Shown here one piece after another: positions 1-12,994 of a stretch of 64,000 nt of DNA (position 1 is its first letter; the number at the start of each line of letters is the position of its first letter). The notes below the pieces were generated by a model that saw only the letters and a list, made by a program, of their open reading frames with translations, made no database searches and had not been told where the DNA came from. Both the position numbers and the translations under genes were made by a program. This DNA comes from Symsagittifera roscoffensis (taxonomy: Eukaryota; Xenacoelomorpha; Acoela; Convolutidae): the NCBI RefSeq assembly GCF_963678635.1, contig NC_087063.1:76841617-76905616 (forward strand). The letters run 5' to 3'.

Positions 1-3000
1 TTTTTTGGCTATCAGTACTAAAATTTTTGGATTTTTGTTTACTGATTAAGTTTGATGGATAAAAACATTATTTAAGTTTTGTGAGGTTTTTTGGATTGGA
101 TGAACATAGTTAATATTTTTTGGATATATCAATAACGCTATGCAAATGAGCGTGTTTTTGTAAAATAGAAGTTATTTCTTTAAAAAATCTGCGAGAAAGG
201 ATAATAATATTTTTATGTTTAGGTTGTTTGTACAAAAGGGTGGCTTGTTAGTAATATATCATAAAATTTTTGTGGATTTAAAGAATAAATTCAAAATTAG
301 ATGCTGTTGTTTTTAACTAAGTAAACTGCTCCTTTTTCGAGTATTTTGTTATTTTGTTGGAATAGGTTTTCTTCTGAATCAGCATAGGAAACTCATAAAA
401 CTAAAGTTTTTTAAGACAGAGAATCTTAAATTGTAAAAAATAATTAAAATTTTTGGGTAGATCATTTTCTGTTCTGTTTTCCTTTTTTGAAGAAATAAAT
501 CTATGTTTTGTTTGATTAGTGTGTAACATGGTATTGGAGGCTGCATAGATTTTGCTGGTTGTTGTCAAGTCTAAGAATAATGAATTGCAAAAACAAAAAA
601 CTGAGAAATTTTTTAAACATGTTTGTTTTAATTAGACTTTTTGTATCCTGAAGCCTATAGCTTAAGCCTGAAAAAAAGGGTTGGTGTTTTTTACGATGAG
701 ATGCTCAGTTATAATACTTTAGGGCTTATTACTGTCTAAAAAACCTTAATTTTTTGTCAAAGTTTATTTTATTTTTTGAACTGAAACTATGATTCTGAAA
801 CCTGAAATTACTGGCGCTGAAGTTGGAAACTTCTACTTTAGCCAATAATTTTGGTAAACTTAGCTTATATTTTTTCATTTACAATTTTTGGAGTAATAAA
901 TTTCGTTTTCTTGAAGTCTGAAAACAAAAACATTAAATTCTCTCAAACTCCGTACATCACAACGAAAAGTTTGTTTTTCATAGCTGGTCTAGTCAAATTT
1001 AGAAGTATTAACTAGATCAATACTTGAAAACTAGAAGTTTGATTACAAAATCTAATTTTTATAGGCTGGAACTATGACTTCTATGACTAATACTGCGGTA
1101 GGAGTACTTCATTCTAGGGTTTTCAAAATAAAAATCCAGACTGGGACCTCTGATATACGTCTGTTCCAGCAATTAAATTGTCAAAAAAAATTTCAAGCCG
1201 AAAAATTGTCGTTGTAGTGATCCAAACTGAAACCTTCTGATTACTTTTGAGTTTAAAAAACGGTACGTAATTTAAAATTTTTTATTATCTACCTAAATTT
1301 ATAAAATTTTGAAATGAAATGCAAGATTTTTCTATCTGAAACAAAAAAAAACAATTGTGAAAAATATGTTTCAGCCTTAGAAACCAAGTTCCAACAACTT
1401 TATTTTACTCTAAAAAACTTTGACTTTCGGAGCTCATTTTTATGACGAAAGCTAAATTTTTGATTTCTAAAACATGAAACTATCAAAACGTTACCACTTA
1501 AGACCTGGTTTTTGTTGTTCTATATTATCTGACTATGGGTTTTATTAGCTATACTTTTGTGTTTTACCCAAATCCGTTAACAAAAATTGAAATTTCTGAC
1601 CGGTAACTGAAATCATTTTAAGTGAAATTTTTGACAATTTTAACGAAAAATACACTGAAACCTGAATACTTGGTGGGTAAAAAACAGTTTTTCCCTGGCT
1701 TAGGCTGTTCTACGAAATATATTTTATCAATTTGAAATGTATGTGTCAATGTTTGAGCTTCAGTTTTTATTGTGAAATCTAGTATTTCGATGCTGAAACT
1801 AAGATTTGATGTTTGGTGCTATGACGTTCACACTTAAGCTTGTTTTTTGTGTTGTTTTATGTTTCATTCGTTGTATATCCAAAACTTGTCAGAAAAACAA
1901 TGGGTTAGTAAAGAACACCCTTAATGTTCCGTCCTTTCGGGTTTTTGTTATATCTTACATAGTTTCAGTAAAAAGTGGTAACTTTACTGATGAATGATTT
2001 AAGTTTATTTTACGTTACGGATGGTTGAGAAAAAAATTCATTAAATGGCGAGGAAAGAAAAAAGTTGCGACAAAAGCGATCAGTTGGATCTATATGCGAT
2101 GAAGAAATCAACTTATCATGCGAGTTAAGGGTACAATTATTTGCATTTACGTCAATTTCACTCTTTTTTTAAAACGCGATGATATTTAAAGAAAACGTTA
2201 AGCATTTTGGAAAAGAAGTTATTTGTCGAGTTTTAAGGATGCTAAGTTTTGGCACGTTTAAAGTCAATTGAGTGAATGTTCAATTGAAAAAAGTATAACC
2301 TGCCAGCGGAATGAGGCAGATATCGGTTCCTTTTGAAATACTTGAAAGAGTATAATCATAAAAGATAATTAAGTTACCATGAGCTAGTGTCAGAAAGAGA
2401 GCTGTATAAAATAATTTGAGCTGGAAGTAACAGGTGGGTGATTGAGCGTAAAAAAATTTTATCACCTGAACCCTCCAAGTAATATCTGGTAACGGAGCGG
2501 CAACATATCTTCTTTCTCTGGCTTTCTTAGTTTGAAAATTTTTGATAGAGACTCGCCGTCCTTATATTTATAATTTTAATTTTGTTTTATTTTGTTTGTT
2601 TTATTTGAGTGAATTTGATTTGTCTGATAAAACCTCAAGCTGAGAGGTGTAGTTGATTGATGTTGTCGCTTGAGTTTTACTGAAAGGGGCAATTGCCTTC
2701 ATATAGCCTCTCTTGTCTTTAGTAAAATATTCTAAGTTATAAGTCTCACCTAATATCGTCATTTTTTGACAAATATTTTAGTTGAAACGATAATTAAAAA
2801 ATGTATCAAATATAAAATGGATCGCTTAATACGAATGATTGTAGAAATTATTTCAACAACTGATGTAGAAATTAATGAATAATTTATTGCTAAAGTCTTT
2901 AGTTTCACTTGTGAATGGATCAATAACTAGTTTTTTACGCTTAAACAAATACTTAATTTGCTTGTAGTCCGCGTCTAGATTGCTGATTGATTTGTCCAGC

Positions 3001-3236
3001 TTTTGAACTTTTAAAAAACAGAAAAAAAAAACAAACAGAAAGCCAAAAATTTTTCCGAAAAAAGTTTACTCGACTAAGCGAAAGGAAATTAAGAAGTCTT
3101 CAAAGTAGTTTTGTCTTACTCTTGTATTTACAAACTTTTTTTCCTCGGATATCTGTTTTGTCTTCCGGTCTTTTGGAATTCGGCAATTTTGCAGTAGACT
3201 TATTTTTGTGTTTTCGGTTTTTAGAAAAGCGTTTTT
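1..3236. other. AT-rich non-coding DNA, no gene seen
   Basis: This stretch is T-rich on the plus strand, with many homopolymer runs. The only open frames are 61-91 codons long, rich in F, L, K and S, and show no domain or conserved motif. Loosely repeated phrases of the type ctgaaacct recur between about 780 and 1800, which may be the remains of an old repeat. No RNA gene, splice-bounded exon or element terminus could be supported. Confidence 0.6.
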
Positions 3237-3237
3237 T

Positions 3238-3514
3238 CAATCAGTCTTTGATTTGCATGTGATTTTTTTCATGTCTTTGATAGGCTGGAAAAGGACCGGG
3301 TGCTAATAGTTATTTTGTCTGCTTTCAAGTCACGACTTTTCAATCAGTCACCTTGTATGGCGACACAACTTGTATGGCGACACAAAAATGTTCGCCAAAC
3401 AGTCCTGTTAAAATGCCCTGTCTTGAAATGCAGACAAAAAACGATTAGCACTCGGTCCTTTTGTAGCCTATCAAAGACACGAAAAAAGATCACATGCAAA
3501 TCAAAGGCTGATTG
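3238..3514. repeat. Foldback element with about 92-bp inverted arms
   Basis: The arm at about 3238-3329 is the reverse complement of the arm at about 3422-3514 with few mismatches (for example tttgatttgcatgtgat on the left and atcacatgcaaatcaaa on the right). The spacer of about 90 bp holds a 17-bp phrase, ttgtatggcgacacaa, repeated twice in tandem at about 3353-3386. Similarity stops at the arm ends. The shape fits a foldback or MITE-type element. No target-site duplication was recognised. Confidence 0.7.
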
Positions 3515-5047
3515 GATTCCTTTCAAGGAATGAAAAAAATCGTACCAGTATTTAAAAAATTGACAATTTTAAAGTGAAAATGGAGTCCACTCCAACCTTA
3601 AGTGATCAGTTAAAACAATAAGTTTTTATGTCCGTGTAATAGTTTCAATACTACAAATGCCAGTTTTCAGCATAAATTTAATCAATGAATTAAATTTGTT
3701 TTCAGCGGAATGGACAACACAATATATTTTTGCCTTGATCCGCAGCTCTCGCAGACAGAGCTAATTAAAGGTTATAGCAGAAAGTGTTAACCAATAAAAT
3801 TAATGGGCACAATATCAACTATAAATTGAACACTGCTTTTTAAGAATCAAAAATACTGATCACGTGATTAAAAGGATCATCTCCAATAATGAGCAGAGGC
3901 ACGGAAGTTCTATGGAAGAGTGAAATTTTAGTCATTTTGTTAGCTGGAAACACGTTTACTACCGCCTCTCTCTTGGAGTTTTTACCCAATTCGGTGGAAG
4001 TGATGGTAAAACACAACTCTGTTTTTTTTTCCAAATAACACGAGGAAAACTTGACTGAAGGAAGTCACTTAAAAACATCCCCAATTAGTTCAACGAATTC
4101 GATCAAAAACTTAAAAAACATCCCTAATTAGTTCAACGAATTCGTCAAAATTTTTGATGTCACTTTTTCTTACCTTTCAACATCAGAGTTAATCACTTGC
4201 AGATTTTTTCACACCATGATTTTCGCAACATATCAATGACGGAAAACCCCAAGGTCGTTTCCTTCATGAAGTCTTTATTCGACGAAGATTACCTACAGAA
4301 AGTTTTGAACTTCGTCAAAACAGCAGCCAAAATGATTGATGCACAGACTTTTTTGGTAGTATGACTACTGCATTTTGGAAATTGCACTACGATTTGGCCT
4401 TACGAACTTACACTCCTCAACATATGCCGGAAAAACTAGTCTAAATCAAGACAATTAACGGCAATCGAAAGTAAACTTGATTCTTTTTGAACTATTAACG
4501 TCTGATATCGTCAGATGTTTTCATTAACGACGATGATTGTCACGAAATCGTTTTTTCACTATAGTAAGCAGAGCAAGGAACTACAGATGAATTGAGAACA
4601 AGAATTTACCAACTAAAATCTGTGGATGGAAGTTCAAGCTTCATTGGCACAAGTTTCAGTTCGGTTAATGAAGGAATTTTTACCAACATTGCGAAAACGC
4701 AGTGAAAAGACTTTTTGCTTCAGATCAGGGAGATTGGGGAGTCGATATTGGTATTCAAAACATTCACCAGTATAGAGCAAACTAGCCGGTATGAGAGGTA
4801 ATTGAGATAAGGCTATTGCTATATTGTGTTTTTTTACAAACATTAAACAAGATGTTTATCAAACCGCTTGCTAGTTTGAACTCAACGAGGAAAAACATTC
4901 GGCACAATTTGAACAACCCGATAAACAAATATTTAACTGCAATGGGAATTGATATTAAAGTATAGATGGTTGGGTTGGCACGCGGTAAACATTACAATTG
5001 AGAGACTGAACTAGATTTGTGTTTACTCTAGTCGATCAAGGAAGGAT
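3515..5047. other. Intergenic DNA, no gene seen
   Basis: AT-rich sequence with only short ORFs (64 and 69 codons on the minus strand) without recognisable domains. It contains the 42-bp tandem duplication listed separately. Confidence 0.5.
4067..4150. repeat. 42-bp tandem duplication, two units
   Basis: Units 4067-4108 and 4109-4150 both begin acttaaaaa and share aattagttcaacgaattcg. They differ by about three single-base changes or indels. Confidence 0.85.
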
Positions 5048-5143
5048 ATCTTGCAAGATCTTGCAAGAATCTTGCAAGATTCTTTTAAAGAGGATGCATC
5101 TCTTTAAAAGATCTTGCAAGATTCTTGCAAGATCTTGCAAGAT
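5048..5143. repeat. 96-bp near-perfect palindrome
   Basis: The sequence reads almost identically on both strands around the centre gatgcatc (about 5092-5099). Arms of about 48 bp are built from repeated (aga)tcttgcaaga units followed by ctctttaaaaga next to the centre. Only about two positions break the symmetry. A further partial copy (ttgcaagatctttaaagat) follows at about 5169-5187. It could be a tiny foldback element or an expanded palindromic satellite. Confidence 0.85.
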
Positions 5144-6339
5144 AACCTCCTTTAAAGATAACCTTTTTTGCAAGATCTTTAAAGATACAATTTTTTGGGC
5201 AAAAACAGCTTTACACGCGAAAACAACCAAGTAGCTTTCGTGGAAGAAGGAAGCATTCTTAGCTACGCATACATACAAACAGCCCGTTAGGCGGTTGCCC
5301 CCAGAAAGCTTCTTTTTTTAAACTTTTTTAAGGACAGGCGGCTATCTTCAAGTTTTGATCGACTACTTTTACCTTAATCTCTCAAAACAGGAAAAACACA
5401 ATTTACATCAATTGAGAACATAAACTTAAAGAAATAAATACAGGCAAAGATTAAGCACAAGATAAAAATTAGGTTTTTTAATTCAGTTATTTTGCCGAAC
5501 ATTTATTAGAACAAATTAATGCGCTCCGATCATTCTCGGGGTGCACAATCGGATTTAGTGAGGGTTTTGCTTGGGCCCATCTGGATCGGATTCGCCTTTC
5601 ATTGATTGGGCACAGTTGACCAACCCAAAGTTTTTCATAGACATTAGAAACATTCATAGTTGTTTAAGATAACCTGCAACTGTTTCTATAGCCACTATCG
5701 GCGCCAATATACTCTTAGAATAAGGAAGAGCCGCGCTTCAAAAAAGCGATCACAAAATTCCAACAACTTAACAAATTTTTCACTTTTTTTCCGCGCAAGC
5801 AATTTGGCCAACAAATGAATGAGGAGATATCAAAAACACAATTTGGCTGCTTTAAATAAACGCTCGAAAGAGTTTTGAATAATTTTTTCTCAATTGCTTT
5901 CTTGAGAAAAATCTAGATCAATGCCAGTGTTCTTTGAAAAATATTTCGCAGTATTGAGAAACTTTAGGTAAAATGTTGTTCCGTAAACTAGGTTAGTAAA
6001 ATAGTTAACAGAACCAATAGAGCAGGCTGTCCCCATCTTCATGCACGTACCAGGCAACAACACTAAGATTAGCGGGGGAAACGGAAAGGTTAAGTTATCT
6101 AAGAGGAGCCGATTATGAATTAACTAGAGAAACAGAAAAAACGTTATGCTGTTTCAAAGTTGGGAACTTGACTTTCACTGGATTTCGTTAAGTTTTTCAG
6201 ATCATGCGCTGTTGGAATGCACACGCAGGTTGCAAAAACTGATTGTAATTGTGGTAGCGTCCCCTGATGATTGTCTTGGTTTCTAGGTTGCATCATGGCT
6301 CAACTGTCATCGTAGTCACTAGAACAGGTCGTGATGTAT
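5144..6339. other. Intergenic DNA, possible outer part of the BEL/Pao relic
   Basis: No gene is supported. From about 5520 the G+C content rises towards the BEL/Pao relic, so this may contain the decayed 3' end or LTR of that element (which runs leftwards), but no LTR pair, polypurine tract or terminal TG..CA was identified. Confidence 0.4.
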
Positions 6340-8660
6340 CCTTTTCCAAAACTTTGGAAAATTTAACGGCTGGTCGGGTCAGGCGTTCACGGCTTGTCTG
6401 AATATCGCATGAGCAAGCAATTCCGTCCAATCTTGAAAATCCAAAGACCGCGAGTTTTCAGGTCTTCTAGTACCCAAACTAAATCTCCAGATTGGATATT
6501 CTGAGTTGGATGTGTTCATTTAGTTCGTGTAGTCAATGTTGGCAGGTAGTATTTGAGGTAGCGGTTCCAGAATTTCTGGGTCAGAACTTGAACTTGTTTC
6601 CAAGCTCTCGTTTGAGTGAGGGTGCTAGGTGAAAACAAACCAGGGAGCAAAGTTGTTGGAAATCGTCCTAGTAGAATGTGGTTTGGCGTCTAGGGTTCAG
6701 TGTCGGTAGGGTCAGACGAGAGAAATGTTAGTGTTTTAGAGTTCACTACGGCTTCCACTTCGCAAACGAAGTTAGACAAGGTTTAATCGCTGAGTATCCA
6801 TGCCCTAATAACTTTGGAGATCGTGTCTTTGAAAGGCTTGCTTAATCTTTCCAAAGAACCATCAAAATGAGGGACTGAAGGTGGGTTGATTTTCCAGGTA
6901 ATTAGGGGAGGCTTTGTTTTATTTCGTTGTTAGCTCCAACGAAACATTTCAGTTGTTCGAAAAGATCATTTTTTGATGGTTTTATACTCGGGGTTTTCCG
7001 ATTGCATTTATTAAGCTCACTGTGTTGTCGTTTTAAGCGATCCTCAGGTATGCAACGGATGCAAGGGCAAGTTTTGAGGCGTCGCTGAACAAGTGCAGTT
7101 GAGTGTCGGTTGCTTTCATTTGTGGTCGAAAGTACGTTTGAGGTAATTCCACGTTGTTGAAGTCTTCGATTTTGTCGACCCAGTCCTTGTTATTGGGGAA
7201 AATTGCCTAGCCGAGAGCTTTGTCTCATTGAGGTACTGAGGTCCAGGCCAGTTAGGCCCTGAGATTCTGATGTCCACGCAATTTTTAAGGGTTTGGTGAT
7301 TCCGAGCTGATCAAATAGCGATTTTGAGGGGTTTCCGTTACGTGATGTCCACTTTTGTTAGTGTCTGGTTCCCCGAGAAATTGATCTGAGTCAAACTTTC
7401 ATTTGACTCCGATAACTCTTTCCAACGGACTGGCATCAGTGTTGCTGCTCTTTTTTTGTCCGAGGTTTTCTTGTTCTACGCGTTGAAGAAATTGTTTAGA
7501 CTTGGAGGTCCATTTCGTCAAGTTGAATCCACCGAGACTAAACATGTGTGGGAGATAGGATTTTAGTCTGATGGCTTCTTCAAATGTTGAAACGGCTGTG
7601 TAGAGGTCGTCCATGTATAGATTCCATTCGGCTATTGGAATTAAGTCGGGATAATTGTCATAATTATCTTTTGCAAATCGTCGGGTTGCGTTACAAGCAA
7701 CACAAGGAGAGTAGTTGCTTCTACGATGTGTCGCTTAGACTGGTATGTATTGATGTTCTGATTGTTGTGTTTCCACAGAAATGTAGGTATGGCTGGTCTG
7801 CTGGAGTCACGAATACTTGCTTCAATGTTGGCTAAAATGGCATTTTTGTACCCGCTAAATCGCAAAACGATTCCAGTGAGGTTGCAGTGAAGGTCAGGTC
7901 TGGTGAGTAGGCTGCTGTTGAGGAGGTACTTCTGTAGGTGTTAGAGGCATTGAGTACTCGGCGTAGTTTGCCGGGTTTGTTGGCGTTCGTTACTGTGTGG
8001 TGAAGTGGGATTTGTCGTTTGTCGTTGCTGTTGACTAGCTTAATGAATCCTTTGCGTAAGTTGGTTGTGACGGTCTCCTCGTAATTGCTGTGAAATTTTG
8101 ATTTGCGTTAAAGGCGGGCTTGGAGACTTTGTAGTTGATTTTTTGCAAGCCAGCAATTGTTTTGTAGCTGCCCAGTTTCCTCCATTAAAGTCCAATCTGG
8201 TAATGTCCATTGTCGAGGAGGTGAGTTGTTGCTTCCAAGATTTGGATAGCGTGTTTGTCGTCACGTGAAAAACTTTGTTTGTCCAATGAGACTACTTCGG
8301 CTTCGTCTTTCATCCACTCAGCATTAAGGCGAAACAATTGATTGCCGTCTATGAAGTTCGTTGTGTTGATGTCGTCTGGTTTTGCTGCGCTGTCTCTATC
8401 ACATGGAGGCCATCCAAGAGGCGTTCTCCATCCAAGGGGTACATTAGTTGGCCTTTGTACAGTTTCTGTTGGTGTGACAAGGCGGGCGAAGTCGCTTTTA
8501 ATGATGGTTTCAAGGTCGTTCGTTGGTAACTGGGCAATGTGCATATGTCTGAGTTGCTTGTTCCTTTGGCAGATACTGTTAATTCTGAAATACTGACTAT
8601 AGACAAGAGCATGTCGAAAAACGAAAAAAATATGCTCTAACTTTTTCAAATTTCCGAAAC
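6340..8660 (-). pseudogene. Decayed BEL/Pao retrotransposon pol
   Basis: Several blocks on the minus strand match the order of a Pao-type pol, broken by stops and frameshifts. At about 8610-8450 there is a linker typical of the protease-RT region (VPLGWRTPLGW). At about 8330-8185 lies an RT N-terminal block with an ILEATTHLLDNGHYQIGL phrase. At about 7730-7500 lies the RT catalytic region with the YMDD-type motif and a following SLGGFNLTKW phrase characteristic of Pao elements. An RNase H start (LHLFSDASKLALASVAYL) is at about 7110-7040, and an integrase C-terminal phrase (DLVWVLEDLKTRGLW) at about 6500-6430. No frame longer than about 180 codons survives, so it cannot encode an active polyprotein. 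The higher G+C content than the flanks suggests later insertion into AT-rich DNA. BEL/Pao rather than gypsy is inferred from these phrases; confidence in the family is good, in the borders poor. Confidence 0.85.
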
Positions 8661-8699
8661 ATTTTTTAAGCAAAAAATTATCATAAACGAAAACAATTG

Positions 8700-11554
8700 G
8701 GGCTAGTTTTGATGAATGAATGTAACGCATTTATAAATCGTCAATTTCTAATGATCAAGCATCAAAAGTGAGGTGTTAGCAAATTTACAATTTTAGACGT
8801 TGAAATAAATAATTGAATGATGATATAATTATGTTTAAATTACGCATAAAAGAAGTTCACCATGTTAAGTCATTTGTTTAAGTTTTTCATCAACCTACTT
8901 CCAGGTTCGTCAACCTATGATATTTTTGATTTTTTTAAATATGACTGGATTGTGGAGAAAACTCTGGTCGTTATAGCAAGTTTCGCCAAATTTTTTTGAA
9001 AGTATTTTTTATAAAAAATAGTATTGAGATTTTAACAAGTTTTGAAAAAAATGGAAAATTTGTTTTCGAAGATTTTCACAATCTTCCAAAAAGTTTCGAC
9101 CAAGATTTTAAAGATTTCAACAAGATTTTTTTTTTCAAATAGCAAGTTTTTTAAACATCTTGATTTTTGAACAAGAAAATGTATAAAAAATTTAACGTGG
9201 TTACAAGAAAGTCAGCAGTCTGTGAAATTGAGCGCATAATTCTACAGTTCTACTTATGGAAATGAAAAATAAAGAGTATCAGTTTAAAAACTTTGTGAGC
9301 CAACTAAATAAAGAGTAAGAATTGATCAATTGAAGCAACACTTAAAAGTTAGTTAATTAAAAGTTAGTTTTTCTAATAACTTTTTTCAAATAGTGCAGAA
9401 ATTTCTAAACGTCCTGGCCGGTGGTGTTAAATTCGAAGTAGCAAGAAAACCCGATAATTTTCAATTCAACAACATTTAACGCGATTCATTAGAACGTATT
9501 CTGCTTAGTAAAATTAGGTTCATGAAATTCTCTGATATTCAAATTAGCAAGTTAGATTGTACTGATACTCATCACCCTAAAATCAAATTCCTAATAAATT
9601 TTAGTTTTTTTAAGACAGTTTTATAACATAACTAATTATAGAGGAAATTGGAAATCGAAATCGCATATCATTTTCAGTCGTCAAAAGGACCAAATTATAT
9701 TTGTAGAAAAAAAGACGCAATTACTGTTTTAGTGCCCTGAACGGTGCCGCTGATGGCGTTGGTGCTTCTAAGATTCTACGAAGTGTCAAAATAAGAAGTT
9801 CAAAACAACTTTGTTCTAATTTTTAGAAAAGCCAGCTTTGCGTGTTGAGCCTAAAAATCAACATTTTACGTGTCTGAAGATAGGCTCGTGTGGTTTGGGC
9901 TGCTTACAACCTTAAGAAAAAACCAACTTTTTCTACAGATTTATTGTTCTAATTTTGACAAGTTGACAAAACTCTTCAAGATCTTGGCAAGCCTGGACCT
10001 GGGCTGAAAAGAGTACATGAATCCAAAATTCTAACCAAATTGCTCCCAGAAATTGCGCTTTTTGCACCCAGAATTGGAGCTTTTTAAATTTTCTGTGTTC
10101 CTTTTCAATATTTCAAATCAAAAATTTGATGACGGCTGCTTCCATCATAAAGTTTAATTACAAGCTAAATTTTATTTGATGAATTGTTCCGTGGATCAAT
10201 TGAGCACGCTCTTCAGTGGTGAAAACGTCGTGAAAATAGCCCAAGTTTTCAATGGCAGAATTTTATGCGCCGAGTCCTCCAAGAAACTGATTCAATGTGA
10301 AAAGAACTAGGAGTTCGAAGGAATATTTTTTGGTATTTCTGAAGATTTATCCCGTAATAAACTGAGTTTTCCGTAATTTCCCGTAAACAGTAATTCTCAA
10401 TCAAATAATTGAAACAAAAACGAAAAATTTTAACTAAGAAAACTTTATTCAAAAAGTTATTCTCGATGCTTTTACAGACAAAACTTTTGTCTATCAATCC
10501 ATTGAGGGCTAATTATGCATTTAATTGATATCTTTTTGCTATAGTTTGCCTTTTTGCGTGGGATGACAGCTCAATTGGTCAATGCAGTCGGATATTGCTC
10601 AATCGATTCAGTTTATTCTGTAACAATGGTCGGTAATTTCTAGTCAATTCTTGTAACAATTTTCTCGATTGGTCTCCAATACGTAATAATTTCGTTGCAG
10701 ATAGGAACTATTCCGTCAATTTCTTCTGCTATATCTGGTCTGTCGCTTCTGATTTTTGCCATGTCGATATTGCGCTCGTTGGAATCCTCGAAGTGCGTAG
10801 AACTGTTACGGCTCATTTTTGATTCTCAAAGACTTTAGCCTCATTCAGACTTTGCAATTTATCAAAAAAATCATACTTACTTAAGACCAATAACTCATTA
10901 AAATTGTTTGTCGGATAGCGCGAGATATAAGTATTTATACTTTCGAACAAAATAATTCTCAGACACTGAATTCTCCAACAAAATAATTTCTCTAACCAAT
11001 CTTAAACCAGACTACTCGAATCAGGGCGAAACCCTGAATGTTCCGACTGCCTTTTAAGGTCTATGGATTAATACTAACATGAAAAAATTATATGTAATAA
11101 AATAATATGATTTGTTTTTTAATTTGAGATTTTTTTAATGAAAATCATCCACCCATACGCCATACAAAATAGAAAGTGATAGATTTCCGTACCAGTAACA
11201 AACTAATTATGGCAAAAAACTTCCTTCAAGCAACTTGGAACAATTTCAATGACAGATTAAATCTCTGATTACGCGCTAACAGCTCAAAATATATCGCGTT
11301 TTAGTTGTCCCAAATTGGCCAATATGGCAATCTTAAAATTTTTTAAATTTTTCAAATTTAAACTCAAGACAACAATACCTTTTGAATGATAAAAAAAACT
11401 CAAAAATGGCTAATTAAAAAGTAGATTTTTGTCTGAAGAAAAAGAACACCGGAGCACAAATCTTCCGTTACTTCCGTCGGAACAACAAGGAGTATTGATT
11501 TTTCTCTTTTTAAAAATTAAAGGAATATAATTCAGTTATTCAAATATATTTTTG
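8700..11554. other. Intergenic AT-rich DNA, no gene seen
   Basis: Only short ORFs without domains (longest 82 codons, minus, 10249-10497). One copy of the dispersed motif ccctgaatgttccgact is at 11032-11048 and is listed separately. Confidence 0.5.
11032..11048 (+). repeat. Copy of a dispersed 17-bp motif
   Basis: Exact copy of ccctgaatgttccgact, also found at 61080-61096 and 63630-63646, with a degenerate form at about 63941. Upstream of each is a loosely similar ctgctcg/ctactcg phrase, so it is probably part of a larger interspersed repeat. Confidence 0.6.
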
Positions 11555-12674
11555 TCATCTTTTTTCCAATTTCATTTTAAAAAAATTGAAAGTCCTTCCG
11601 TCAAATAGTAGATTTGAAAAATGAGCCGACTTGTTTGCCCGATGAAACCACCCGTCCCGTTTCTCGGATGCACGAACTAGATGATGCGCCTCCCAGTTCG
11701 GATCCAAAATTTCATGCGATTTCCATGACAGAAAGGATTCCTCAAACTCAACGCCAATAAGATCGCAGATGTGTCTCATTGTTGCTATATTTTTCTCCTT
11801 TGAACATAAATCCTCGCCTAGCAAAAATTATGTTCAAAATAGGTTTGTTTGAAAACGTTTGATGAATTATGTAAAATATTATAAAATTTGTTACCGCTAA
11901 GGCAAACTGATTTTTAATTTGGAGCAACTTCCACTTTTTTCAGGAAAATCATCATTTTTAATTGCCGGCTGTCATCGTGCCGTAGGCCAAGTGTCGAAAA
12001 AAGATTTGGATAGAATGCGTCACATATTTGGGTTTTGAACAATTTTGCGTTCAATGGATGCTTTTTGTAAAATCATCATACAATGGTACTTACATTGTTT
12101 TGCAAAATGCTTTTTGTGTCTTATTATTTTCATTTAAAAAAACAGTCATGGAGGGTGACGTAGTCAGGCGGAAGTTAGAATAGGACTAACTCTGTATCAC
12201 CAGCGGGGGCGTGTCGCAATTGCTTTTCACATAATGTATCATGTCCAGCATATCTTCATAAATTGTTTTCATCACAAGAGCGGGAAGGCTATTTTTCTAC
12301 AAGAAGTCGAAATAGTTCATCTCCAGGGTAGGAACCCATGAAGTCAATGTAAGCGCAGGATGTCTGATTAAAAACAGATTCACTGACTCTTTGTTGATGA
12401 TAATCGGATAATGCTCTCGTTTCATCATGCCACTTACGTCTTGCAATATTTTGTACCGTTTGGAGTTGTTTTTAACTTGAGCGACAATTTGATCACGAGT
12501 TTCAAAGTTTGAAGCTTCGAAAACCAAATCATTAAGAAAATACGGGCATTCTTCGGCAAAGCGTGCCCAAGTGAATTTTTCAAAATAAGTTGTCGAATCT
12601 GGAATGTTAGAAAGACACCTCAGTGCAACAGTAGACCTTGATCGAGGAACGAACCAAAAATTAAGGTTCACCAT
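11555..12674 (-). CDS. Sulfotransferase-like P-loop protein, three exons
   Basis: A complete gene can be assembled from three exons: 12674-12301, 12288-12191 and 11817-11555. The total is 735 bp, giving 244 residues and a TGA stop. The introns are short: 12 bp between exons 1 and 2 as modelled (donor gtagaa, acceptor aaatag), and 373 bp between exons 2 and 3 (donor gttagt, acceptor gctag). Residues 8-18 contain the PRSRST loop, which fits the 5'-phosphosulfate-binding motif of PAPS-dependent sulfotransferases. IRHP at about 103-106 fits the 3'-phosphate-binding motif. SEDL followed by a helix and a predicted trailing W (about 155-190) fits the conserved C-terminal part of the family that includes proteins often named branched-chain aminotransferase-like or P-loop hydrolase-like. 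No signal peptide or membrane segment is seen, suggesting a cytosolic enzyme. The substrate is unknown. The 12-bp first intron is too short for normal splicing; exon 1 plus exon 2 may instead reflect a small in-gene lesion (an in-frame TAG lies in those 12 bp), so the gene could be broken or use a nearby alternative junction. Confidence 0.7.
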
Positions 12675-12994
12675 GGTTTAAGTTTGATGACTGAAAAAGC
12701 AACAAATTAAAAACTGTTCGGCTTCTCTTAATAAGCTCATATACTTATGATGGACAAAAAAACAACGGCTCACCAATATGCCCCAAAGTTTATCCTAAAC
12801 TTTATCAAGTTTATCAGCAAAGCAAACACTGATATATTAATTTACATGTAAATATTATGAACTTCAGCCTTTGAGCCCATCTCAAAGTTTAAACGAACTA
12901 GTTCATATTTCAAAATGGGTGATCTTACGTTAAGTTTATTTAAAGTTTTTATCATTTTTACTGGAGGTTGTTTAAACAGTACTTGGATTGAAAA

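Noticed and set aside
1806-1997. 63-codon ORF with a hydrophobic start
   Set aside because: No homology, no context and typical of random AT-rich sequence.
8342-8596. Plus-strand ORFs of 63-84 codons
   Set aside because: They are antisense shadows of the BEL/Pao relic on the minus strand.
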